This document shows, in pieces, positions 9,286 to 18,868 of a DNA stretch of 64,000 bases. The DNA is from Alloprevotella sp. (GTDB lineage Bacteria; Bacteroidota; Bacteroidia; Bacteroidales; Bacteroidaceae). The DNA is taken from positions 62,001-126,000 of the forward strand of contig JAFVDF010000001.1 of NCBI GenBank assembly GCA_017478625.1, in the 5' to 3' direction. The translations under genes were made by a program, and so were the position numbers. Numbering within the stretch: the stretch's first letter is position 1; each line of letters begins with the position of its first letter. The notes beneath the pieces are model-generated. The model did not search any database, was not told where the DNA came from, and worked only from the letters and a program-made list of their open reading frames with translations.

Positions 9286-9981
9286 TTATTCTTTAAGTAT
9301 TTTCTTTCCTTCAAAAATATAAACGCCAGGAGAAAGTTGCTTGAAATCATACCCACAGAATCGGCCAAACAAATCAAAAATAGGATTTGGTCGCCGTTGG
9401 ACAAAAACAGGCCGTACTGCGGTTGAGAAATCTCCGTCTAATTTGTAAAGAGAAACGACTTTTGCACCAGACTTATAACAGCGAAAATCGTTGGAACTTG
9501 TGATAAATTTGATGGGATAATTTTTATAATTCTCGCAAGAGAGTTCCGTGTTTATTTCCGTGACAAAATCAACATTCCAATGGCTTGTTGAATTTTTTGT
9601 GGGGCGCGATAGATAGACGTTGGTGCTCTGTACTACAAAATATTCATCAGATGGTAATTTGATATAATTGTGCCCGTCCTCTACACACCATCGAAATACC
9701 AGAGGAGATTCATCTGTGTCTGCAATAATTACCTTTTCTTCAGCAACATGGACGGGTATGGCTCTTCCATACGTCTCATCTTTATATCCAAAAGCAAAAT
9801 CAGACGCACCATCTTCATCCCGGACGATTATAAAGTGTGTTCCGTCTATTAGTTCTTCTGCAGACTTTATCTTTGTATAGGTCTGTGCTGAAATATAATT
9901 GTTCAAGAGTAAAACACAACAAAAGAAGACTGCAACTCTCTGCCACAAATCTGCCCTATATAGATGTCTAATCCCTACCAT
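9286..9981 (-). CDS. Small secreted protein with T9SS-like C-terminal tail
   Basis: 231 aa from the ATG at 9981; an upstream TTG at 10005 is possible but less likely. The N-terminus has a signal peptide (hydrophobic core VAVFFCCVLLL, ending near YISAQ). The body is beta-rich, with NDFRCYKSGAKVVSLYK resembling short repeats in Bacteroidales surface proteins. The last 35 residues, with IFDLFGRFCGYDF, then LSPGVYIFEGKKILKE, match the Prevotella-type C-terminal domain used for type IX secretion and surface attachment. It starts 25 bp after the tamB stop and may share its transcript. I recognise no enzyme domain; the function is unknown. Confidence 0.75.
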   Translation of the reverse strand: MVGIRHLYRADLWQRVAVFFCCVLLLNNYISAQTYTKIKSAEELIDGTHFIIVRDEDGASDFAFGYKDETYGRAIPVHVAEEKVIIADTDESPLVFRWCVEDGHNYIKLPSDEYFVVQSTNVYLSRPTKNSTSHWNVDFVTEINTELSCENYKNYPIKFITSSNDFRCYKSGAKVVSLYKLDGDFSTAVRPVFVQRRPNPIFDLFGRFCGYDFKQLSPGVYIFEGKKILKE

Positions 9982-10006
9982 AGATTCATAAAAAAGCACA
10001 GTCAAA

Positions 10007-13000
10007 CTATTTTATCGAAGCATCTTTCTTTTGTTTTACCCGCTTCTTCTTTCTCTTGAATAAATCTTTGAATTTGCTGAAATCTCTGTTGAAAGCAACC
10101 CCTACCCCTTGGGTTGTCAGTGAAGACTTCGTGAAATATCTGTCGTTAGTTTTGCTGTAGGCTTTTAATCTTATCTCGCCACGGGGTGTCAGTAGATATT
10201 GCACATCAAAGTCGCCCACAAAATTATTTGTATTGTAGGTGTTATCCCGATAGCCTATGTTACCATCAATGAGTAGCCTGTTATTAAATAATCGGCCGGA
10301 TATAAGGGCTTCAGCCTCCATTGAACGAGTTCCTAAACTACCTGTAGCCAAATTTGTGCCTATAGTCCAATTGGAAACGCCCATAATATTTTGTAGCGCG
10401 CTATTTAACTGTCCGCTTAACATATTGGAAAGCAACGATTTTGTAGCGACAGAGGCTTGCGACTCTTTGTAATTCTGCGCTATCTGGTCCGCATCTTGCG
10501 CATAGAATCTTCCAACTGCCAGCAAATAGGCCACCTGCTTCTGCAAGTCCTCTTTCGTGGAGATTACGCTTCTGAAAAGATCGGCCTCGTCACTATTGAC
10601 ATTCGGAAATTCTATGTCGAATGAGACGTCCGGGCTCTGAACTTGTCCTTGCAAGTTTAAGAGACAATTTACCTTTGTCGTAGAGGTAGAAAGATCGTTG
10701 CCAAGATTTAAATCACGTAAGGACGCAGAATTTACCGTATATACAGCCTGCATATTCAAGTCACCTTCCATTGGATTCCCGCTAAAAGTGATTCGACTTC
10801 CCTCTTTAAAATTAAATTCCTTTCGGATAATGTTCTGAATCTGCATTCTGTATTGCCCATCCGATAAGGCATATGTGCCATACATCCTAAAATCGCCCTT
10901 ATTGTAGAAATCAGCACGTATACTACCCTGTCCTCTTGTCGTAATAACATCTCCCGTTTTTTCGTCCATTACGATCTGCATCTTGGCATTCTCGTTGGCT
11001 TCTATATTCATATTAAGGCGTATGTCACTGCGGTCTAGTTGGGTATTAATGGACAGTTCTGATGGTTTCATCCCATTATCTAATACCTTAATTGAGTCTT
11101 GTTGTAATTCGCCAAAATGGATGAATGGAGCTACAGACATATCTCCGGGAGAGGACATAAGATATACGAATTGAGTTCCAGGTTCAGTCTGCATATTTAT
11201 ATCACATTCAAAATTGCCAGGATAGCCAGATAAGTGTGCTTGTCCTGTGCCGTAAGCTGTGGCATAAAAGGTCCAATCGGGTCGCTCGGGCTGATCGTAT
11301 ATGAGCAGGTTGTCTATATCTGCTATCATATCGTATCGAATGTTTTTAAGATGGTTGTGGTGTAAAACACCCGTCACTTCTCCGCTTCCTTGCCTGCCAT
11401 CGTTTACAGCCAGATTATTGAAGTGAATTTCTCCCTCACTAAAAGAGACAAGTCCATCTGATACATTATACTGAGTACCTATTACCGGAATGGTAAGGCT
11501 GGCCGAAACTCTTTCTTCTCCCTCCAAATCGAGTTGTTTAAGGGGGCCGTAAAGCCGACAGTGCCCCGACCCTCTTCCTTTAAAATCATCAAAAATGACT
11601 CCGACAAATTTTTGCAGAAAAGCCAGATTTGTTTGCTCGCCAACGATATCCAGATTGATGTCTTTGCGTTGTAGATTGACATATCCGTCAACCTTCGTGC
11701 TTGTATGGGCAAACTCTTTATCGGTATTATGAATGGTTCCGTCTAAATCTATTTGCTTGGAAGAAAAGTCAAATCCTCCAATCAAATCAAGTTGTCCCAT
11801 TTCTGCATTGTTCAGTAATAATGGACTGACAGAAACGTTAGCGGTTACCTTATCTCCATTCTCAGAGCGCATAAATTTAGCCACGCCAGATACGGGACCA
11901 GCAAAATCTACAGCGTCAAAGTTTACCAAATCCATTACATACTCCAAGTTGATGTTACTAAGTTCTGCAGTGATAACATCGTCTTTATCTTTAGAAAGAT
12001 TCCCATCTACTTTGAGCCATTGATTATCGCTCATAAGAGAGAATCCGTTGACTTGTAAATTTCCATACTCAAAATCAAGAGAACTGGCATTTGAATGCCA
12101 CAATTTGTTACCCAAATAGAACTGCGAGGGTATAACATTTACAAAGAACTTCTTTCCTTCTTGTTCGAAAGTGGCTTGAGTATGTAGCGTTCCTCCAATG
12201 TGTTCGTCATCTTGCCCTTTCCAGGAGATAGTTGTACTTAGGATTTCGTTTACAGCTTTAGTGTCTATTTCCCAATTAACGAGTTGGGAGCCAAACCACT
12301 TATCACCTTGGATTAAACAGGCTAGTTTCTGAGGTCTGTCCTCTACATATATTCGTAAATCCTGTATCTGCTGCTTGCCATAACTGATGTCTTGGGAGGA
12401 AAGAGAAAGGAATGAATTTACGCCATTGGGATTTAGTTGGCCATCAATATATAATGGTTTTGTTAATGTGACCGGCTGATTAAATAAAACTCTAAAAATA
12501 TGGGTTGGAAGCACTTTTCCACGCACACTCCATTGGTCGAGATTCGTAAGATTTGTCTTTGGAGTATTTACTAAATTGGGTAGTGCTTTGTGTACGATCT
12601 GTTGACCTGCGGCAAGGATCTTTTTGATGGAAGGGTTTCCTTGTAGAGAAATTTCTGCAAAGTCTGTGCTTATTGTAAGCCCATCCTGATTGATATTTGC
12701 GATAAAATCTGCAATATGTGCCGTGGTGTCTGGTGTTTGGATTGCAAAATTTTTCAAGTGGACTGTTGCATCGGTACTATTGCTAACAAGAGTTTTTATC
12801 TCAATATTTCCGGCACCTGTTATTGCTTTATCTTTCATCAATTCGCCAACAGGATAAGCCGATAAGTCTATATGGTCAATATCAAACTCTATGTGAGTGT
12901 TGGATAGATGTTTTCCATCAAAATTGCCTCTTATATTACTCGTTAATTGCGTATTTTTATCTTCAACAGTGATATGTGCAATACTTTGGCCATATTTATT

Positions 13001-14422
13001 CCATTCCGTGTTTACTTTAACCTTTTCTACTTCAAAGTCTTTGAACACCACTTTGGGAATATCAACTTGGCCACCAAAAGAAGTGAACGATTGATCATTC
13101 TTATTGACTGATAATGTTGTAGCCAATGTAATCGATTTAGGTACAGATGGATTCTGTAAGATCTCGGACAAAAGCACCTCCTTCATCTGTATATCTGTCT
13201 TCAGCTGCTTGCCATCAAATTTTCCGCTGGCATCTATCCTTCCCTTCTCCGTTTGTGTGTCTAGATTGAACAGCCAATTTTTTAAAGCCGTTTGGGTAAT
13301 AGTTCCATTTAGGTTTACAGCTCCTAAATTGGATAATACTTTAGTAATATTGAGCGGTATAATTGTTTCGGGAACAGAAGATATAAATCCAGAGGCCAAA
13401 TGAATTTTATCAACGTCTAAATGTAAAATGTCTTGACCATTATTCTTCCAATTGTATTGACCCGTTGATAACAGAATAAAATCGTTGTCAAAAGAATTAG
13501 AGCGGACACTTGCCTTTATTTGTTGGTCTTTTAATTCATAGGAAGTTTGCAACTGAAAGTCTTGATCCCATTTTTTCAACTGTGGGATAAGGAAACCCAG
13601 GTCGGACATACGCACACTGACCTCATCCAATTCCCCTTTTGCGTGAAGGGATGGTATAAACGATTCCTTAGAAGAAGCATCGAAAGAAAGTGATACCTTT
13701 TTCTGCTTGAATAGAGAATGAGGCAATTTTAGGATAATATCCTGTATTTCTGCCCCATGCTGGTTCGCTTCAATCCTACAGGTCAGTTTCTCTAGTTTCA
13801 ACCCGGACTGTTCTTCTAGATGCAGGTCGCGAACGCGTAAAATGAGGCGTTTGTCCGAAATCTCCTTCAAACTAATGTTGGCTGTAATGTCGCTACATTT
13901 TAGATGGTTCGGGTCAAGTTTTTCTGTATTTCTCTGTTTGGAATAGTCATCGTAACTTACATTCACGCGCCTCAGAATGATGGAATTGATGCGTAGATTG
14001 AGCGCTTTCTTTTCCTTATTGTCAGATTTGAACGCATCTATTACAAATTGGTAGTTTGGCTCATTCTCTCCCTCCTTTTTATATAATAATACCTCAGCAT
14101 CAAGAAGAGATATGGTACGCAACGAAAGTTGTTCGCTTAGCAAGGAGCGCCATTCAATCTTTGCTGTTAGTTGGTTGGCTTTTAATAAAATTTCGTTGTC
14201 CTTATCTTTTATCGTAATATCGTGTACAATGAGCCGATTTAAGAAATCTACACCAATCTTATCTATTTTGACCTCTGTACCCAATTTGTTTTCTAAGAAA
14301 TGTTCAGCCACATTTCCCAGCCATCTTTGGGTAAAATCAAAATTCAGCAGAGCCATTAAACCAAGGTGGAGGCCTATGAGTAGTCCCACGCACCATTTGA
14401 TTATTTTGGCATATTTTTTCAA
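10007..14422 (-). CDS. tamB: TamB/DUF490-family translocation and assembly module protein
   Basis: 1471 aa, the large size typical of Bacteroidota TamB. A single N-terminal membrane anchor at about 8-28 (CVGLLIGLHLGLMALL) places the rest in the periplasm. The long middle is repetitive beta-strand (AsmA-like beta-groove/taco fold) and the C-terminal DUF490 domain covers about 1000-1440. Family members bridge inner and outer membranes and support outer-membrane protein insertion or lipid transport. No BamA/TamA-type partner is in the window. The basic tail KDLFKRKKKRVKQKKD follows the domain. It lies 38 bp after udk on the same strand. Confidence 0.88.
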   Translation of the reverse strand: MKKYAKIIKWCVGLLIGLHLGLMALLNFDFTQRWLGNVAEHFLENKLGTEVKIDKIGVDFLNRLIVHDITIKDKDNEILLKANQLTAKIEWRSLLSEQLSLRTISLLDAEVLLYKKEGENEPNYQFVIDAFKSDNKEKKALNLRINSIILRRVNVSYDDYSKQRNTEKLDPNHLKCSDITANISLKEISDKRLILRVRDLHLEEQSGLKLEKLTCRIEANQHGAEIQDIILKLPHSLFKQKKVSLSFDASSKESFIPSLHAKGELDEVSVRMSDLGFLIPQLKKWDQDFQLQTSYELKDQQIKASVRSNSFDNDFILLSTGQYNWKNNGQDILHLDVDKIHLASGFISSVPETIIPLNITKVLSNLGAVNLNGTITQTALKNWLFNLDTQTEKGRIDASGKFDGKQLKTDIQMKEVLLSEILQNPSVPKSITLATTLSVNKNDQSFTSFGGQVDIPKVVFKDFEVEKVKVNTEWNKYGQSIAHITVEDKNTQLTSNIRGNFDGKHLSNTHIEFDIDHIDLSAYPVGELMKDKAITGAGNIEIKTLVSNSTDATVHLKNFAIQTPDTTAHIADFIANINQDGLTISTDFAEISLQGNPSIKKILAAGQQIVHKALPNLVNTPKTNLTNLDQWSVRGKVLPTHIFRVLFNQPVTLTKPLYIDGQLNPNGVNSFLSLSSQDISYGKQQIQDLRIYVEDRPQKLACLIQGDKWFGSQLVNWEIDTKAVNEILSTTISWKGQDDEHIGGTLHTQATFEQEGKKFFVNVIPSQFYLGNKLWHSNASSLDFEYGNLQVNGFSLMSDNQWLKVDGNLSKDKDDVITAELSNINLEYVMDLVNFDAVDFAGPVSGVAKFMRSENGDKVTANVSVSPLLLNNAEMGQLDLIGGFDFSSKQIDLDGTIHNTDKEFAHTSTKVDGYVNLQRKDINLDIVGEQTNLAFLQKFVGVIFDDFKGRGSGHCRLYGPLKQLDLEGEERVSASLTIPVIGTQYNVSDGLVSFSEGEIHFNNLAVNDGRQGSGEVTGVLHHNHLKNIRYDMIADIDNLLIYDQPERPDWTFYATAYGTGQAHLSGYPGNFECDINMQTEPGTQFVYLMSSPGDMSVAPFIHFGELQQDSIKVLDNGMKPSELSINTQLDRSDIRLNMNIEANENAKMQIVMDEKTGDVITTRGQGSIRADFYNKGDFRMYGTYALSDGQYRMQIQNIIRKEFNFKEGSRITFSGNPMEGDLNMQAVYTVNSASLRDLNLGNDLSTSTTKVNCLLNLQGQVQSPDVSFDIEFPNVNSDEADLFRSVISTKEDLQKQVAYLLAVGRFYAQDADQIAQNYKESQASVATKSLLSNMLSGQLNSALQNIMGVSNWTIGTNLATGSLGTRSMEAEALISGRLFNNRLLIDGNIGYRDNTYNTNNFVGDFDVQYLLTPRGEIRLKAYSKTNDRYFTKSSLTTQGVGVAFNRDFSKFKDLFKRKKKRVKQKKDASIK

Positions 14423-14459
14423 TCTGCAAGCCCGTTGAATAGTTAGACAGAAAACGATT

Positions 14460-15086
14460 TTATGTCGTTTGTTGCTTTCTTAAAATCTTCTCAATATATA
14501 CCCTGAGAATGTTGATGGCTCTGGTATTGGACCCTCCTTGAGGTATAATAATATCTGCATATTCTTTGGTGGGCTCAATAAACTCTTTGTGCATAGGCTT
14601 CAGCACTTTCCGATATCTTTCCATAACATTTTGGGCGGTGCGTCCACGTTCTACAATGTCTCGCTCTATTACCCTGATTAGGCGCTCATCAGAATCGGCA
14701 TCAACATATACCCGCAGGTCCATTAAATCACGCAATTTTTTACGGTATAAAGCCATGATTCCTTCTACAATAATGACGTCAGAAGGTTCAACGTGGATCG
14801 TTTCTGGCAGGCGGTCACAAATTGGTACGCTATATGTGGGCTGTTCAATGGCTTCTCCGTTGCGTAGAGCCGCGATATGTTCTTCCAGCAGATCCCAATC
14901 GAAGGCATCTGGATGGTCATAATTCATTTTGCGCAGTTCTTCAAGAGGTATCCCGAGCGGTGCTTTCTTATAATAAGAATCTTGAGGAATAATCGAAACT
15001 TGTCCACCGTGTATGTGTTCAGCAATTTTGCGTACAACGGTTGACTTACCCGACCCCGTTCCTCCTGCGATGCCAATGATTATCAT
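14460..15086 (-). CDS. udk: Uridine kinase
   Basis: 208 aa, normal length. It phosphorylates uridine and cytidine to UMP and CMP in pyrimidine salvage. The P-loop GIAGGTGSGKSTVV is at about 5-18, the substrate region DSYYKKAPLG at about 37-46 and YDHPDAFDWDLL near 55-66, and the lid with VERGRT near 145-150, all characteristic of the Udk family. It lies between batE (upstream, 38 bp) and tamB (downstream). Confidence 0.95.
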   Translation of the reverse strand: MIIIGIAGGTGSGKSTVVRKIAEHIHGGQVSIIPQDSYYKKAPLGIPLEELRKMNYDHPDAFDWDLLEEHIAALRNGEAIEQPTYSVPICDRLPETIHVEPSDVIIVEGIMALYRKKLRDLMDLRVYVDADSDERLIRVIERDIVERGRTAQNVMERYRKVLKPMHKEFIEPTKEYADIIIPQGGSNTRAINILRVYIEKILRKQQTT

Positions 15087-15124
15087 ATAATAAGGTGAGT
15101 TTATAGGTTATTATAAAGTTGAGA

Positions 15125-15898
15125 TTATATTATTTCTAGGGCGTCAGCTGTAATCCAACCAGCCGATTCGTCTGGCAGTGTAATGAAAAGCCAACCTTCT
15201 TTTTTGTTATTTACGTTTACGATGGTTCCCTCGTGTATCTCGGAAAGAGATTTTGCACTATTGTCCGGGCTGGAATATAGAGTTTCTTGTTCAACTATAA
15301 TTACTCCTTGTTTGATGCGATTATAGTCGTGCCATTGCCAATAAGCCAAAGCATTTACAACAACGAAGAAAATGATTGACACCATGAATATTGTGAAAAA
15401 AAACTTTCTTCGGGCTACGGACTTGTTCCTTATAAAAATGTAGAAAAATAAACTGGCGAGTACGGCTAATAATAAGCCCAATCTCCCCCATTGATTTGTG
15501 GATAACTTATCACGTAATTTTTGAAGCCAGTCTATAAAAAAGAAATTGGAGCGAGTATCATAAGAATCAATCGCCTTGCTCTTACATAACGCAAGATTGA
15601 AGCGTACGTCAGCCGAAGTAGGATTTCGGCGAATAGCACGCTCGTAGTTCAAGATGGCCTTACCTAATTGTTTCTGCCGATAATAGGAGTTGCCAAGATT
15701 ATAGTAGGCTACAAACGATGGATTAGTATCTATGACATCTTCATATTCCTTGGTGGCTTCCAGATAGTTTCCCTGCTCATACAAACTATCAGCCCGTTGT
15801 AAAGAGGCTGTTTTACCCGATACTTTCAGCAAGGGAAAAGTTGCTAGTAGTATGCAACTGAAAAAGTATATATAGAAGCGATTTTTTATAGATATCAT
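15125..15898 (-). CDS. batE: BatE-like TPR and SH3 membrane protein
   Basis: 257 aa. An N-terminal signal/anchor (about 8-27) is followed by TPR units (YEQGNYLEATKEYEDV and KQLGKAILNYERAIRRNP, about 39-95), two membrane segments (about 137-155 and 166-187), and a C-terminal bacterial SH3 domain (about 195-257, ending GWITADALEII). This is the Bacteroidota BatE layout. Bat proteins were first linked to aerotolerance in Bacteroides fragilis, but their biochemistry is unresolved. Its ATG overlaps the batD stop by 4 bp, so the two are translationally coupled. Confidence 0.85.
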   Translation of the reverse strand: MISIKNRFYIYFFSCILLATFPLLKVSGKTASLQRADSLYEQGNYLEATKEYEDVIDTNPSFVAYYNLGNSYYRQKQLGKAILNYERAIRRNPTSADVRFNLALCKSKAIDSYDTRSNFFFIDWLQKLRDKLSTNQWGRLGLLLAVLASLFFYIFIRNKSVARRKFFFTIFMVSIIFFVVVNALAYWQWHDYNRIKQGVIIVEQETLYSSPDNSAKSLSEIHEGTIVNVNNKKEGWLFITLPDESAGWITADALEII

Positions 15899-17712
15899 AA
15901 CGTCTTGTCAATGGCTCTGATTGATTGGCGCACGTCGGCAATCAATTGGTTTAAAGTGGCAGAATCAATATTAGAATAACGTAGCATCTCTATTTCCGTG
16001 AGTTGTTCGGTCAGAGTAACCACATCTGCATCGCTATTATTCTTTTGGGCTAAGATCTTACCCACATTTTCAGTGGTTACCTGTTGAGAAGGCAGTGACA
16101 AAGCATCGGATAAATAGGCAATAACGGCTTGATGCAATTTTTCTTTGGATTGTTGGATGTCACCATTATTCCATAGCCGCTCTGCATTATCTAATTCACT
16201 CTCTACAACTTTCAGGCGTTTGTTAGTCCATTTATTTAGAAGATTTCTACTATTGTTTTTCCAATAAACTAATAGGTTGATAAGGATTACAGCCAGTAAA
16301 GGAAGTGCAAATAGTAGAAGCCAATAAACGGGTTGCTTCCAATAGGGAGTGGAATAATCTCGTTCGTCTGTATTATTAGAATGGATAATCGACCTGATAT
16401 CTTTGTTTCTTAATGCTAGTTCGCCATTTATTTCCTTGTCCGACTTTTTCCCTTGTTCCACTTGTACCTTGATTTCCTCTGTACTATGTGTGACATAAGT
16501 CCCTTTTGCATTATCGAAATAGTTTAAGTGGACGGGAGGAATAGAGTATTCTCCTTTATTGCGCGGTACAAATGTGTAGTCAAAGAATACAGAACCCGTC
16601 ATACCCGCGGAAGATATTTTTGTACTGTCCGTGGTTTTTACGTCAAAAGTTTCGAAGTCTTTTGGGAAGTCTATATGGGGGGCGGTGATGAGATTCAGAT
16701 TTCCTGTACCACTGATAGTTAACCGATAGGTTGCAATCTCATTTGATTTGATTTTTGACTGCAATAACTTGCCCGAAATATTAAATTGTCCTACGCCTCC
16801 GGTATAATTGTCTGGACGTGGCTCTGGCAATGCATTTACCTGTATGGTAAGAGCCGGAGTCGTACGTTGCACTTTTTTACCCACTAATCCGCCTCCATTA
16901 AAGAATGAGTCAAAAGCGTCCATTCCTCCCAGTTGCTGGACAACCGCACATTCAAATGTCATCGGAGGTATGGTAAGGCTCCCGGATTTCTGTGGGAAAA
17001 CGACATACTCCATTATTACACCGGTCTTGTAATTCTCATTGCCCACTCGTTCCAGATTCTGCTCTATGGCATGAATACTGACTTCGTGTGAAACGAGGTC
17101 CTTAAAGTCTGGCTTCTTAGTGAGCATGACATTTTGCAAGCCAACACCGAGGCGTGAATATACTTTGTAAGTCAGGCGAACAGCTTCTTCCTCATACACA
17201 GTTGTCTTACTGGGCAACACCTTTATAAAGAGATCGCGCTCTGTTACTGGAGTTCCAGCAGTCTGTACGGAATTATTTTCTTTAGTCGTTGCACCTTGTG
17301 AGGGAGTATTAGAATTAGCGGAAGACGTATTGTCAACAACAATATTGACGGACTTTGATTTTAATGTCTTACTCCCGACCTTTATGCTTGCCGGGCCTAT
17401 TGAAAAATTTCCAACTCTTACAGGGGCAAACAAATAGGTAAAAGTTATAGAGGTCTCAGATCTTGACTGACCATTGATAATTTCTGTGTAAGAAGAATAT
17501 GACTTATTGGGTCCTGATAGAACTTTGAAGTTGCTTGAGGCGGGAAGGGAAATCTGTGCATCATCCACATTTTTCACTACATATTGTACCCTGAAATAGG
17601 GTTCACCTTTTCCCACGGTCGAAGGGGCATGTACTTCAACGCTTTGAGCATACAGCCCTGCAAAACTATAAAAGAGAACAATGGAAAGTATATGGCGTAA
17701 GAAAAGTCCCAT
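15895..17712 (-). CDS. batD: BatD-like protein (oxygen tolerance family)
   Basis: 605 aa. A signal peptide (to about residue 22, ending GLYAQ) precedes a large periplasmic beta-sandwich region with the BatD hallmarks PSTVGKGEPYFRVQYVVKN and a repeat of immunoglobulin-like modules. A membrane helix lies at about 460-485 and a helical cytoplasmic domain follows. In other Bacteroidota it sits in moxR-batA-batB-batC-batD-batE. Here the gene before it is DAHP synthase/chorismate mutase, 93 bp upstream, so batA-C must be elsewhere or absent. It overlaps batE by 4 bp. Confidence 0.88.
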   Translation of the reverse strand: MGLFLRHILSIVLFYSFAGLYAQSVEVHAPSTVGKGEPYFRVQYVVKNVDDAQISLPASSNFKVLSGPNKSYSSYTEIINGQSRSETSITFTYLFAPVRVGNFSIGPASIKVGSKTLKSKSVNIVVDNTSSANSNTPSQGATTKENNSVQTAGTPVTERDLFIKVLPSKTTVYEEEAVRLTYKVYSRLGVGLQNVMLTKKPDFKDLVSHEVSIHAIEQNLERVGNENYKTGVIMEYVVFPQKSGSLTIPPMTFECAVVQQLGGMDAFDSFFNGGGLVGKKVQRTTPALTIQVNALPEPRPDNYTGGVGQFNISGKLLQSKIKSNEIATYRLTISGTGNLNLITAPHIDFPKDFETFDVKTTDSTKISSAGMTGSVFFDYTFVPRNKGEYSIPPVHLNYFDNAKGTYVTHSTEEIKVQVEQGKKSDKEINGELALRNKDIRSIIHSNNTDERDYSTPYWKQPVYWLLLFALPLLAVILINLLVYWKNNSRNLLNKWTNKRLKVVESELDNAERLWNNGDIQQSKEKLHQAVIAYLSDALSLPSQQVTTENVGKILAQKNNSDADVVTLTEQLTEIEMLRYSNIDSATLNQLIADVRQSIRAIDKTL

Positions 17713-17805
17713 TTGCTTGCATCTAGATAGGGAGAATAATCCTATATAAATGTAAAAATAGAACGCTTCCTGCGGAAAGCCAAGTTTTCAAGTATGTAAT
17801 TTTGT

Positions 17806-18867
17806 TTAATGTCCCTCTTTGAGAATTTCAATCTGCTGTCGCACACTCTCTGCATGGATGTTTTCAAAGAGCTGTTTCGCAAATTCTTTTGAAAGTCCAC
17901 AGCGCTCGGCCCAGAGTGTATAATGCTGAAGGACATCTCCGTATCTGTCGTTTTGGAATACGGTTATATTTTCTGTCTTCTTATATTGTCCGATCTGGCG
18001 ACTTAATTGCATTCTCTCCGCCAACATGGAAAGTAACGTCTCGTCTAATTCGTCTATCTTGTGCCGTAATACCTCCAATTCATTCGGCTGTATTTGCGAT
18101 TGACGCACTACCAGTTTTGATAAGATTTTAGCCAACTGCTGTGGGCGTAGCTGTTGAGAGGAGTCGGACAGTGCCTGATCTGGATGGATATGTGCTTCTA
18201 TCATCAGACCATCATACCCTAAATTCAGGGCTTGTTGTGAGAGTTCGCCTATTAGGTTCTTATTTCCGCCCATATGTGAGGGGTCGCAAAGTAATGGCAG
18301 GCTTGGATACCGTCGGCGCATCTCCAGGGGGATTTGCCAAAAGGGCGAGTTGCGATAAACCTCATTACGATAAGTGGAAAAGCCTCTGTGAATTAGTCCT
18401 AAATGGCTCAAATCTGCCCGCAGCATTCGTTCTACGGAACCACACCACAGATCTATTTCTGGACTGATGGGGTTTTTCAACCAAACAGGACGAGATTCTC
18501 CTTTTAACGCATCCGCCAGGGCTTGCACCGCAAAGGGGTCTGACGCGGTTCGGGCGCCTATCCAAAAGACATCAATATCGTATTTTTGTGCCAGTTCTAC
18601 ATGCTTGGGGGTTGCCACCTCTGTGGCCACTTTTAAACCATATTCTCTGCGTACACGGTTCAGCCATTTCAGACCGATTTCCCCTACCCCTTCGAAAGTG
18701 TTAGGATTGGTGCGTGGTTTCCAAATACCCGCACGAAAGATTTTTACTGAAGTCTGAGCCAAGAAGCCAGCCGTTTCCAACAGCTGCTGTTCAGATTCTG
18801 CAGCACATGGACCTGCAATTATTAAGGGGGAAGTTTCAAGCTGGATGTTGGAGGATTTGGTCGGCAT
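17806..18867 (-). CDS. Bifunctional 3-deoxy-7-phosphoheptulonate synthase / chorismate mutase
   Basis: 353 aa from the ATG at 18867, chosen because it begins 1 bp after the mrcA stop; the longer frame to 18903 would overlap mrcA. The N-terminal domain (about 10-255) is a DAHP synthase of the type I-beta/KDSA fold with LIIAGPCAAES, GLKVATEVATPKH and LCDPSHMGGNK. The C-terminal 90 residues are an AroQ-type chorismate mutase (VLRHKIDELDETLLSMLAERM). It makes DAHP, the first shikimate-pathway intermediate, and converts chorismate to prephenate; the fused mutase often mediates feedback control by aromatic products. Coupling to mrcA looks like operon packing rather than shared function. Confidence 0.93.
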   Translation of the reverse strand: MPTKSSNIQLETSPLIIAGPCAAESEQQLLETAGFLAQTSVKIFRAGIWKPRTNPNTFEGVGEIGLKWLNRVRREYGLKVATEVATPKHVELAQKYDIDVFWIGARTASDPFAVQALADALKGESRPVWLKNPISPEIDLWCGSVERMLRADLSHLGLIHRGFSTYRNEVYRNSPFWQIPLEMRRRYPSLPLLCDPSHMGGNKNLIGELSQQALNLGYDGLMIEAHIHPDQALSDSSQQLRPQQLAKILSKLVVRQSQIQPNELEVLRHKIDELDETLLSMLAERMQLSRQIGQYKKTENITVFQNDRYGDVLQHYTLWAERCGLSKEFAKQLFENIHAESVRQQIEILKEGH

Positions 18868-18868
18868 A

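Noticed and set aside
14443-14466. Weak hairpin AAACGA/TCGTTT after udk
   Set aside because: Only 6 A/T-rich pairs overlapping the udk stop and no strong T-run; tamB follows closely, so it is not annotated as a terminator.
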